Assembly: GCA_013397435.1 (NCBI GenBank)
Contig: VZRG01000347.1
Location: 124,001 to 188,000 of the forward strand
Direction of reading: 5' to 3'
DNA: 64,000 bases
Source: Erythrocercus mccallii
Taxonomy: Eukaryota > Chordata > Aves > Passeriformes > Dicruridae
Every line of letters starts with the position of its first letter. Position 1 is the stretch's first letter. Positions 21,931-33,073 of the stretch are shown here, one piece after another. A model generated the notes under the pieces. The model was not told the DNA's origin, made no database searches, and saw nothing but the letters and a program-made list of their open reading frames with translations. A program made the translations under genes and the position numbers.

Positions 21931-22754
21931 GTAAGGGTATACAGAGTAGATAGACATTACTAAAATTAGGGGGCAATTTGACCATATACTGATCTGTGTG
22001 ATTGCCCTCCTCTGTGGAAGATTGTAGTGGTGTGATTGCAATCATTTCTGCTGGTCAGTGTTTTTAGTGCTAACATAGCTACCCAGGGAGTCAGCCAGGC
22101 TTTATGACTGTCTTTGGAACTGAAAGAAAAAGAGAAGAAAATGTCTGTGATATTTTACTATAGCAGTGCCACATGCTGTTGGTGGCATGTAACAACCAGA
22201 TTTCATATCTAGCAACTACTTGTGGTGCAGTTTAAAGTGTGCTAATTGTGAGAGCTGCTTCTGTAGAAAGGTGCCTTCTATTACTGCTGTGTTAATTCTT
22301 CCTATAAAATGAAGAAAAAACCAAAAACTTCCAAGTGTTTCTGGTTGTTTACATGAGTGTTTGCATTTGTACCCCTGTTCTGAAGATGTAGTGCTAAGCA
22401 ATGCTGAGTAGGTCTTGGATGTTTTAATTCTGTAGTCAAGATACTCAAAAGGTACAAGGGCTGTATAGAAGCAAGGACATGTTTGAATGATGGTCTGGGA
22501 CAGAGTAAGTGGCCAAGTTTAAGCTTTTTAATTGACAGGCATTTTTAACTGGAAAAATGCACTTTAGAGTTTTACTCTTGAAATCTCCATAGTACATAAT
22601 GTAAATTTTCAGCATATTTTACAAGCTCCCTTTAGGAACTTGTTACAATTATATTTTGCCTCCTGAGGTGTCTCTCAAGTTGCGTGTCTTAAAGAAGAAG
22701 AGAAATAGGAATTTGTTAGAGAAAACAGAATTAGAGAACTTTTCACTACACCAG
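21931..22754. other. Non-coding DNA, nothing recognised
   Basis: AT-rich, without gene or repeat calls. Confidence 0.5.
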
Positions 22755-23034
22755 GTCTTCTACTGTTGTGACTATTGTGAAAGATACAGCCCAGGACCAT
22801 GAAACCTTGCAGTCTGAAGAAACTGCTGTAGAGCAACAGCTTAGCTTCAGTGTGTTGGAGCCAGTGGTGCTGCCAGCATTAACTGTGCATCCTGGGACAC
22901 TTCCCAGTTCCTGTCCCTTGGCCCTGCTTTCACATGGGGCTGTGGAAGGAGGTTGGGTCTGTGAACTGGCTGGTGGTGAGAAACAGGTTCCTTTTAGTGT
23001 GATGAGGGGATGTTGTGCACGTGTCTCTGTGACT
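22755..23034 (+). other. Exon-like open stretch
   Basis: An acceptor-like CACTACACCAG ends at 22754. A frame then stays open to the TGA/TAG zone near 23035, reading SSTVVTIVKDTAQDHETLQ and continuing into a Glu/Gln- and then Val/Leu/Pro-rich stretch. The first 45 residues have the charged, low-cysteine composition of real protein; the later part looks less convincing. Possible donors are GTGAGA near 22975 and others. The entry phase (2) does not match the phase-0 end of the exon at 18058. No domain recognised. Confidence 0.18.
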
Positions 23035-26000
23035 TAGTGCCCTTTGTGAGCTTCTTACTTGAGCTAGAATTTGTGGAGTCTTTAAAGCTTTTTTTTTTCT
23101 TCCCTCCTATTAAGAGAAATGAGTTGTTGAAGTCCCTGAAATGTTCAGTTTCCATCCTTATGCAAGATAGTGAGGAATACAATCTTTTCATCCCTTAGGT
23201 AATTATTTGCTTTATTGTTGCACTGCAGTGAGATAGGATTAATGTAGGTTACAAGTAGTAACAGAATATGAAATAAGACAGCAATAAGCACAAGAGCAAA
23301 AGATAAAAATAGTCTCAGGAATTAACCTAGTAGTTTGAGAATTGTATGAATACATAAAATGCTTGCAACTACGCTTAAATCTATTTTTCTTTCTTATAAA
23401 GAATGTGTTTTCAACTATTATGCATACAGGATTCACCTGGGATGTAAGAACTGGAAAAATTTCACATGTTCAGTGTCAGGAATGAAATAATAAACTTTTG
23501 ACTTTAGTTGTCAGCCTAAATAAACTATTAACTACCCCATAGCAATTACAAGTTATAGCTAATAATGGTGCAATAAAAATACAATTGCCTTTTCCCCCCC
23601 TTAGCGTTTTCTCCCTGGTCCTGTCAAATTTGTTTTTTCTGTCTTGTTCCTTAGTTTGCTTTCCAAACCCTTCCACGTCCTCAATAGATCCTGAGAACTG
23701 TCTCAGGAGTAGATTTGAATAATCAATTTTGAATATATAAAATTAAATGAAGGATCACACTTCATAAGCTTGGGCTTCTGGATTGAAAGATTTAGATAAT
23801 TCAGGTAGACATTACTGAATGCTCAACCTGGTCTGGCAGGCTCCAGTCTCTGAAAGGGGAGCAACTGAAACCTGTATTTGCACAGAAAGACAAGTTATGG
23901 GTTAGCTAGGAATGGGCTTTGGCCAGCTTATTCCCAGATGTCATCTTTAATAGTTTTCTTCTTATATTATTAGTAACCCGGCCAATGGGCCACTTGCCTT
24001 TAGTGTTTGGGGTTTTTTTTATTGTATGGGGTTTTTTTAAATTTTCAAAAATTATTTTAGGATTTCATTGTATTTGCTTCTGTTTGCTTGTTGTAGTTGT
24101 GGCCAGTTGCACTGGCAGGTGGCTGCAACCGCACTGTAGTACCCCCAGCTGCTGCCAAGCTCTGCTTTGTGGCATCTTGGCCATATGTAAATGCTGCTGT
24201 ATATTGAAAGAAACGTTAACATGAAAAGAAAATGATCACAAATGCAAGCCAGATAAGTTGTGATGTACAATAAGTGTTTATATACCAGTCAAGTATAAGC
24301 ATGATTTAACCACATGTGAGGAGAAATTTTCTACTTCTGCTACGTAAAACATCTGGGATTAAACTGATTTAAATAAATTAAGGGCAAATGCAGTCTGAGA
24401 TGATGTTATATTGAAAGGTCTAGAATGTGTTCTGAAGCAGATACTGTGATGCTGACTGATAATTCTGGGAGAATTTTCTTGATTAAGCACTTCTGTAAAT
24501 CTTGGTTATATCTGATAAGCAGGGAAATGGTGTTCCTAAATATAACCAAACTGTATTAACAAGAGGATTAGAATGATTTGATGTAGAAGCTTTTCTCACT
24601 AAACTCGTAACAAAGATTACGTTTGCTTAATCTTATAATTTAAGCGTAATGGAAATTTGGAAGAGCTGAAATTGCCATTCATTTATTTAAATGGCTTACT
24701 TTGGGAGAGAATGCATTATCAGAAAGGCTTAATATTGAAAGTACTTCTAAAAGTCTGCATTTTCTATGTAGCATGGTCAAAGTATGATTTCTAATCTATA
24801 ACTTCTTTGTAAAACACTCTGGATTGATCTGTTGAATCACTAAATGCATCACTAAATTCTTATCTGTATTTGTATGTCCTTCCCAATTGACAGAAGGAAG
24901 GTTGGGGTGTGGAGGAAGAGAAGGTCTTCAGTGACTTCTCCCTGCACAGAGGTTGCTTTCTGTGTTGGGATTTTTCTCCCCATGATTAACTGACTCTTAC
25001 AAATGAGCATGAGCAGTTACCAGAAACTGAGATGAGAAAATTTCATAGTTTAGGGTTATCTCTGTCAATATTATTGTTTCAAACAGATCACTTCAGTCAA
25101 AACATCTGTTAATCATTTTTAGGCAAATATTGAGCTCCATTGCTGTTCTGTTTGTTTTGTAAATAAACATTATTTTCATTGTTGTAAATGCTCAGTTGTT
25201 TGATAGCTGATGTTCCTTTCATTGTTAATTTCAGTTCAGGTGTCTCCATTAGAACTGACTGCTGTACTGAGAAATCTCCTTGCTTTATTGAAAGGGTGCT
25301 TTCCAGCATCCGTCTAGGTTCCTTAGGGCATGAGGAATCCCATTGACTTGAGTATGTGGCTGGTTTGGGAAAGAGGGTCCCTGTGAAATCAGAGAGGAGC
25401 AAAGTCAAGGTTGAATGAAGCTGCTGATAGAGGTCAGGTTAGGTATCTCTTAAATATTTCATTTGTAGGGGCTTGCAGCTGTAGAAACTGCATTGGTGCA
25501 CTAGTCAGACCTGCAAACTAAGCAAATGGGAAATGCCCCTACTTAGTTTGCCGTCCTGTCCATTACGGGGGAAAATTTACATTTTGTTTTAAATTGTGTT
25601 CCCATTCTGTGTTTGATTGTATCAGTCCTAGCATTTTGGGTTTAGGTATATCCATTATTTAAATCAAGAGACACTATGAAAGTGTAAGGCAGTTAGTTAC
25701 ATTCCTATTCCCTGTGTCTTTGTTTCCTTCCTCAAATATATCTAAGAAATCTAGTAAAAATAATTCTGTTTAATTCAAGCAAAACTCCAATGGCTTATGC
25801 TGTACACATTCCTTTGTGCTCAAGAACCTGTGGGTAGTATTTGTACAATGATCTAACTTCAATTTTTCTGCCTTTCTAAGAGACAGGTAAACTGGATAAT
25901 TTAAAGATAAGACTGGAGTGTTTCCTGGGGAATGGGGAACGAGTTACTCTGTATAGTAACGAATAAATTGAGCTTCATGTTCACTTAGACATCCTAATAC

Positions 26001-27512
26001 ACTTCCATACTTGAGCAAGTCAGAGATGTTGTACTGGTGCTTATACTCCAGTAGCTTGATGAATCTAAGAATGTTTTAGGATTCTTCCTTTGAAATTACC
26101 TTGTTGTTGTTAGTAGCAAAAAATCTCCAAACCCAACACAAAAATCAAAAACCACAAACCCCTTAGTATAAGAACTCCCAAGTTTTTGTTGCAGAGTTGT
26201 GTTCACCCTTGTCTTGGGATAAGCAGGAATTCATGTTTGAGTACTGTAGGCACAGAATCAACAATGTGCCTCTGGTAGATGTGCCACTATTCCCTCCTGA
26301 GGTTTGACTCCTTTGTACCATTCAAGCCCAGAAGTGAGTGTGGGGGTGGAGATAAAAATGAAACAATTGGATAGGAGCAGAGTGAGAAGAGTTTTCAACT
26401 TTTTTTGTTTTAAGATATGACAGACTCATTGCATTGTCTGTTTGCCCTTTTGAGATGTCTTGAGGCAGTCAGTGAAGGGAAATGAGGGGATTGCTAGGAT
26501 AAAGGAGTGGAGGAGCATCAGACTCTGCAACAGCTTTGCCACACTCGTCTAGTGTAATTTCTAGTACATGGCCATCAGCTACAGTAGGTTTTTTAATATT
26601 TAGTTTGAAAGTGACCATAACAAACAACCTGCTCACAGAACACTGGTTCTTTGAAACCTTTATCTTATAAGTCTTTGAAGTAAATTCTGTGTAAACATAC
26701 TAGCAAAGCAAACTTCTAAAAATCCCTTTCCTAGTATGATGTGCATTGTTTTTCTTTTCCTTTCCTCTGGCTGTTAACCACTGGAATTTCAGCTGGGCTG
26801 AGAAGAATATAAAGAAGCCATGTTCCAAGAGCTCCCTCTCTAGACTGAATGCTCTGAGTAGTGGCAGATTGAGGTCTGTTTCCTGTTGCTGGCCATGTCA
26901 AGGGTGTGAGCTGCTGCTTTCATCTTCAATAAGACCTGTGAAGAGTTACACCCTTTGGGGGAGTTGTGTTTGCTGAATGTTACAGCTTGATGATAAAGAC
27001 TTTGAAACTGAGATCATAGGGTTTAAGTTGTCAGGTCGTGATATAGTTTTCTGAATTGTTTTCTTGTTTTTTTCTCTTGTTTTATGATTTTTCTATAGTT
27101 GAGCCTTTTATCATTAAAGTATGGATTTTCAATTTGTTCAGAATCTACCTCTGGACCATGAACATACCAGTAATCTCAACAGCAGTGACTGAAGATGTAA
27201 AATGTCTTGATTTACAAATTCAAAAAATGTCATGTTTAATCTTTCACATTTTCCTCTAAAATATGAATTTCATTGATTTAAAGATGCCTGTTTTCACTAA
27301 GAATGAAAATAAGCATATCCCTGAACAATGACAGATTATAAAAGGTTGTAATTAATTTATTTTGAAACAGTTCAAAATATCCCAAGGCCAGGTATTGCAA
27401 CTGTAGTTTGAGGCAATGCTTAATTGCTTGTAGCTTTTATCCAATTAGCACTTGTTTGCTCCTTGGTGCCTTCAGGTGGAATGACTGGCACTACCATTAG
27501 ATGGTTTTGACC
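23035..27512. other. AT-rich non-coding DNA, T/G-biased on the plus strand
   Basis: No gene supported. The longest frame is 101 codons (23919-24224), made of hydrophobic residues from T-rich DNA. An A/C-rich patch lies at about 26118-26163. Runs of GGGTTTTTT-type words occur near 24008-24040. Confidence 0.55.
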
Positions 27513-27548
27513 TGCTGACAAATACGTAAATGCTGACAAATGCGTAAA
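27513..27548 (+). repeat. Two tandem copies of an 18-bp unit
   Basis: TGCTGACAAATACGTAAA at 27513-27530 is followed immediately by TGCTGACAAATGCGTAAA at 27531-27548, with one mismatch. This is a young local duplication, probably replication slippage. Confidence 0.9.
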
Positions 27549-28477
27549 AATATCTCAGAACAAAATAGCTTGTTATCCTTGTTGCAGGGCTTATGTTTAT
27601 TTGGCTTACAGGAAACAAAAGCAGCTTGGGCTAAGTGAAATATTTGTGTTTTACAGAGAGCTCAGGAGCTGGTCCTGTACAAGTAAGGACACAGAGAACA
27701 TTGATTCTGAGGTGTTACACTGTTCTTCTCAAGTTGTGTTTTTTTATAACAGCTCTCTCAAGTGAAATTTTTAATGAATTATTAATTTTGGAAGCTAGTG
27801 CATCCTGACCTCTTCCTTTCTATCTCCTTCAGTGTTGCCCTTATAGAAAGACATCTGGGTGCAAAGCTGTTGGCTGCTTATTAGTAATGACTTCTTGCTC
27901 AGTGTTGTAAACTCTGGAATAACTCCCAGTTGCTTTTGTGACACTTGAGTTTGTTTTTCTTGGAAGCTTTGCTTACATTGGGGTAACCTTTGGTTTTACC
28001 AGGGAAAGATCAATACTGGGTAGGACTGTGAGTCTTGTAATTTTTCCATGTGTACCGTAAGGTTCACACTAATTGCCATCTAACTTAAAATAGTTTGTTT
28101 TAAGTGCTTTCTTCCATCCTGACAGCTCATTAGTATATTGTGGTGACTTGTTTTGTAAGCTGAAGAAAATATTTCCCATAATATTATTTGTCTGCCTGAC
28201 AGACCACACTTATTTCAATTTTGTCCAGCAATACCTTCACCTTTTTATATCTGAAGCTTAGTATCATCTAGGCCTGGAATATGACTGTAAGATTTAAATA
28301 GATGTAGAATTTAAATCATCCAATTTTTAGGTAATGAGGTAAGGAATAATTTACCCAAATGTGCAAAAAAAAAAAGTAACAGCAGTGATTGCTCTCAAAC
28401 TCTGCTTATCAGGCCTAATGCCTTGATGGGACATGTTCCTGTGCCTCCATGTCTGGAGCCCCAGACATAATTGTTGC
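27549..28477. other. Non-coding DNA, nothing recognised
   Basis: AT-rich, with a run of 11 A at 28365-28375. The interval ends at the retroviral LTR. Confidence 0.55.
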
Positions 28478-28531
28478 TGTTGGACAGGAAATAAAGAGCT
28501 TGACTCTAAGGTAGAAGAAAAGTCAGAAGGC

Positions 28532-28537
28532 TTTATT
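28532..28537 (-). terminator. LTR polyadenylation signal
   Basis: AATAAA on the minus strand, placed 14 bases beyond the TATA box, as in retroviral LTRs where the signal lies in or near R. Confidence 0.55.
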
Positions 28538-28551
28538 TACAATTCATCCGG

Positions 28552-28561
28552 CCTTTTTATA
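28552..28561 (-). promoter_or_regulatory. TATA box of the LTR
   Basis: TATAAAAAGG on the minus strand, 26 to 55 bases downstream of two CCAAT boxes. In an LTR this would position transcription in the direction of decreasing coordinates. Current activity is unknown. Confidence 0.6.
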
Positions 28562-28759
28562 ACATGCTGTGCTAAAAAGGTGTATCATTGGTCCATAGAA
28601 TGGACACCTCTCTCCATTGGTTAAATAAGAAAACACCTGGGAGAGGAACTGTTATGAGACACTTAGAAAGGTTATTAAAACAGAAGTTATTTACATTAAT
28701 TGTCCTTGAATGAAAATTCTCTCAAGAAATCTTCTCAAGGGAAGAAAATCAGCCACTGA

Positions 28760-31700
28760 CAGGCTGAAAACCTTACAGACTCAGAATATCAAGCCCATAC
28801 ATGATCACCTGGCAGAGGGTTACAAAGCCTCTCTTTAACATCTCTGACTGGGAAGTACATGGAATGGATGTTTTTTAAGCAGATAGATGCTCCATCAAAG
28901 GATAAATCACACTTTTGGCCGCCTTTTATATCAAATTGGATACTTCTATTTTTTCCCAACCTCTCAGAAAGGCAAGTTCTGCATCTGCAACATATTTTTG
29001 TGCTTAGATGTGAAAGGTCATTTGTCTTTTCTCTCAGTAAGTGAAAATGTATTCACATGTCAAATCTTTCATGTCAGGGAGAATCCAGATTGTGGACTCA
29101 AAAGCTTTTCTTGTCATGTTTCTAATTAGGTCTGTGACTCAGTCTCATGAATAATATATCAAGCTGCATATTAACATCTAATCCAGCTACATCATCAATT
29201 TACAGCAAACCTTGGCTGCAGTAACTCCAGTTAAAAAAAGTCAGAGGCTGTGATATTTTTCCAACAGCTGTTAAAACTTCTGTAGTGTCTGGGTACTAAG
29301 CTTGCAAAGAAATTGATTAGCTTCACATTGCAGTATGTGGGGGTGAATGAATGATTAAAATAATAAAAGTAGATTTCTAAAGAGAACTTTGAGTTTAAGG
29401 CCAAAAAAGCCCTTTGTCCTAGGTACAAGTGATTTACCTTTATGATCTGAGGAGAGTATTTATCCAAGTTCAGACCAAAGTGCTATGTATGGTTAGATTA
29501 GATAGATAGATTGCTTTTCTTAGTAAGAAACTGATTTGTTTTCTATCTCTAAATGCAACAAAAAAATACTTGCTAATAAATTATTACAAGGGTTTTTAGC
29601 CTGAAATGAAAGTACTTGTTACTTGACCTCTGTCTTGCGGAATATTTTGAAGGATTGTCCCAGCTCCCTCATTAATATGCTGGATGGGACTGTTGTGGAT
29701 GTAGCTGGTGGTTTTTGTTTGTGATCATGCTGACAGTTGTTGTCAAACAGCTTCACTCCATCATGTGGTGTTCATCACCAATTAGTCATCTGACAGGTAT
29801 AATTTCTCAGCGCTGTGGATCACTATTGTAACTGTAAATTATCTTTGAAAGTGTCTTTAAAATGTCATCATTTCCTGCTGCTGTCTGTTTTCCATCACCT
29901 AGTTCATGATAGGTTGCTGGCACTGGTGTGTGCTTCCTTCCCAGTCTATTTTATAGAGAATGATATATTCCTGCCACCCCCTTTCTGGCTTCTCCTGCTG
30001 CTCAACTCTTTTCTCCAAAGAACTGGGCTTACAGGAGTCTCCACTTGGTGACTACTGTGTGTTTGTCAGAGCAGGAAAAGTCTTCATGGCTGGCTTCAGT
30101 CTTTCCAAATGCTGTTCCGCTGCCACATCTGTTGACTTTGACACAGTAAGGGAGCCTTTGAAAAGGCTACAGCTTCGATGGAGCTCCTGTCAGACCACAT
30201 CAGAATAATCAGCTTTGAGAAAGACAGGTACCATGTGCTCAACTCTTGGTGCATATGTAGCCTCCCTGCTGCATCCATGCAACTGCGAGACAGGGATACT
30301 GTCAGCTTTATAATGGCTCACTGGAGGTCTGTTCCAGGCAGTGTGAGTGTGACATAGCCACGGAGGATGAGGATTTGGAACTTGGTGTGTAGGTCACGGC
30401 TGTTGGACTTCATCTGGCCAGGCTGCTGGGTTTGATCTGATAGTGTGTGAACAACTGCTTCTAGTGAGAACTGTGTATGACAATGGGAGATGTTAGGCTA
30501 AGCCTGCTTTTCTGCTTTGAATGGAGCAAAACTGGCTTCCAGATAGCACCTGGCAGAAAATAGCACATGCACAGCCAGCATACGCTCAGTTAAAAAGTTT
30601 CAACATGCATGACTTGACAATGGACTGTTACCAAAAGATGATGGAATGCTGTGGAGGATTTTTGGAAAACTAAGTTGCTATGCATTTCAAAAATCAGAGA
30701 AATATTCGTCACAGTAATGGGGAAGTAGTAACTGTGATGGCTGTGCTACAGGTTGTTGCATATGAGCATGTGTATGGTATGAATGAATTGATAGTATTAC
30801 TTGGCTGTGCAAGACTGTGATTGCCGATTATAGCAAATTTTAGTAGCTTTTAAACCAATTTTTTTGGTTATGATTGCCTTAAATGTTCTGAATATTAACA
30901 AGGATCTCAGGGCATAATGAAATGGCTAGTCATTCTCCTGTAACTTTTTGAAAGGTACCCTTAAAACAGTGATTGTGTTTCTAATGTAAGGTTAGGAAAA
31001 GAAAAAGGAATACAATCATGGACAGTTCATTTAGAATCAGAGCTTTGTCTATGAAAGAAGGGTGAGGCTTCTAAATTGCTAATGTGTTCTTGTCGTAAGT
31101 ATAAAAAATTAGAATATGCAGGTTGCATATGGGTTCACCAGTCTGCATTGATGTCTGACCTCCATCACACTGCACTACATCCTTGTTCTGTCATTATTTA
31201 AAAGACTGGGTTAATGATGGTTTTTTAACCTAAGAATCAGAGTGCTTTGTACACCTGACAGTGACCTCAGCATCACTGGAAAGTTGCAGTTAAGAGCAAG
31301 GACAACCATTTTAAGTTAAGGAGCATATGCGGATAACAAAAAAAATGTGCTAAAGAAATCACTTTCTAAGTGTGGGGGAAAGCACAACTTTACAGCTTGT
31401 TTGCACACCTGTACAGACTTGATACACCTTTAAAATTTGCCTATAATAAGCCCCAGGTGTTACACCTTAGAAAGTATGAATTGAACTAATTAGCAAGCTG
31501 AAAGGCTTAAATTGTTCTAGCAATTGAAGACTTTCACATGGATTTGTGCTCCCTTCAGCATGTAGAGCTTGATGCAGTAGCTCTTTAGCAGGTATGATTC
31601 TTTGCAGTAGAAGTTTTGCATAAGCAGGGGTTGTTTCTTGTGTATTTTTATGTACTTATAATGAAAACATTCACTTTGTTAGCTTGTTGTTCCTTTAAAC

Positions 31701-33024
31701 AAATGGGTAAATCAAGTTCATGAAGCTTAGGAAGAGAAATGACACTTCCAAGGTTGCCAGCAGTTCTGCATAAACAGCTGGTGATTTTAATTGATCAACG
31801 GCAAAGGAAAAAATGCATCTGTGTTTGACTCCCAGAAAAGGAACAGGATACACTGTCACATCCACAATTTAAATTAAATACTCTGTGTGGAAGGTGAGTT
31901 TTCTGTTTCAATGACATCTTAAACTGCATCATGTGTTATGTACTACACAGAAATTAGCAAATAGATTCATGTGGTGCTGAACATGAAGGCTAAGCTCAGT
32001 TTATTTTGACACAGTGATGATGACAAAGTACAAATAAGTGCTTTCTTGGAACATTTAAGTAAAACTGCTTTGAATGTATAGATTGAGAACCATATCTTGC
32101 TCTGCCTTGTCATTTCAGTTCTGAAATACATTTTGCTTACATGTTGCTGATTTCTGCCTGGCTCTATAGGCTGAGTTGATGCCTTTTTTTTAACATAGCA
32201 ATCTATTTTCTTTGTATCATTATGTGTGCTGGGCTCTTTTTTTCTTTATTCTGTCTCTGTAAGCATTTTAGTCTCTTCACTTTGAGTGGCTGATTTAAGG
32301 AAATTGAGAGATTAGGATAGCAGACAACTGAGATGAATTGAAGTAGTTCATCTTTGTCAGAAAAATCCTGTCTCTTAGCTGTCCTTCTTGCAAGAAAGAG
32401 AAGAAATTGGGCAGAGAGCTAAACTTCAGAAGCATGCAATAATTAGGAAGAAGCAAAGTGAGGAGATGTCTTGAACAAAGCTGGAGAAAAAGGGCACCTT
32501 TTGGACTGAATGAGGTACATAAGAAGCTCCTAATTCCACATGGAATTGCAGCAGACTATCAATTTACTCTGAATCCATTTAAAACAGCAGATTTCGAGAT
32601 AGAAAATTCTTAGGGCTATGTCAAACTTCTTTTCAGTTGATGAGAGAAGAATGTTCTTCCCCAACAGAAATAAGAAAAACTGGTTTTAGAGAAAAAATGT
32701 GCAGAGAAGAGAAAGATGAGTATTGTAACTTATATGTTTCTCTTTGTTAAACTGGGATTTTTTTAAAAAAAGGATCATTTAGGCTCAACTTGAGGATTAT
32801 TAAAATTGTTGAATACAAATAAACTAATGGGGGAAACAGGAGAGTGAGAATATGGTTTTCTCATTCCTCATTTCATATATTAATAAAATTAAATATATTT
32901 TCATCAGTATTGGTGTGACCAGGTAATGTACTTCAAAGAAGTATTGAGCTGTCCAGGATCAAAGTCACATGTACATGCAGAGTTTCCAGCTAAGAAGCTA
33001 TGAGAGGATATGGGTCTGATACAG
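28760..33024. other. Non-coding DNA
   Basis: No gene, RNA or repeat family recognised. The longest frame is 82 codons. GATAGATAGA at about 29501-29510 is a very short microsatellite. The plus strand is commonly richer in G than in C. Confidence 0.55.
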
Positions 33025-33073
33025 TCTGAAAAAGGCAGAATAACCTTTGTTATCTGAAAGAGGCAGAATAGCC
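33025..33073 (+). repeat. Short direct repeat, 28-bp spacing
   Basis: A 21-bp unit starting TCTGAAAAAGGCAGAATA at 33025-33045 recurs at 33053-33073 with two substitutions. Only two copies are seen. Confidence 0.85.

Larger units (their letters stand above)
28478..28759 (-). mobile_element. Solo LTR of an endogenous retrovirus (minus strand)
   Basis: Read on the minus strand, the segment has LTR architecture in the right order: TGTCAGTGG at its 5' end, two CCAAT boxes (plus-strand ATTGG at 28616-28620 and 28587-28591), a TATAAAAAGG box (28552-28561), an AATAAA signal (28532-28537), a U5-like stretch containing TCTTTATTTCC, and a terminal ...CCAACA. The TATA-to-polyA-signal distance fits a compact R region. 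No gag, pol or env remnant flanks it, so it looks like a solo LTR. The 3' end (28478) is better supported than the 5' end, which could extend to about 28859 (TGTACTTCC on the minus strand). I found no clear target-site duplication. Family (ERV1, ERVK or ERVL type) not assigned. Confidence 0.65.
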
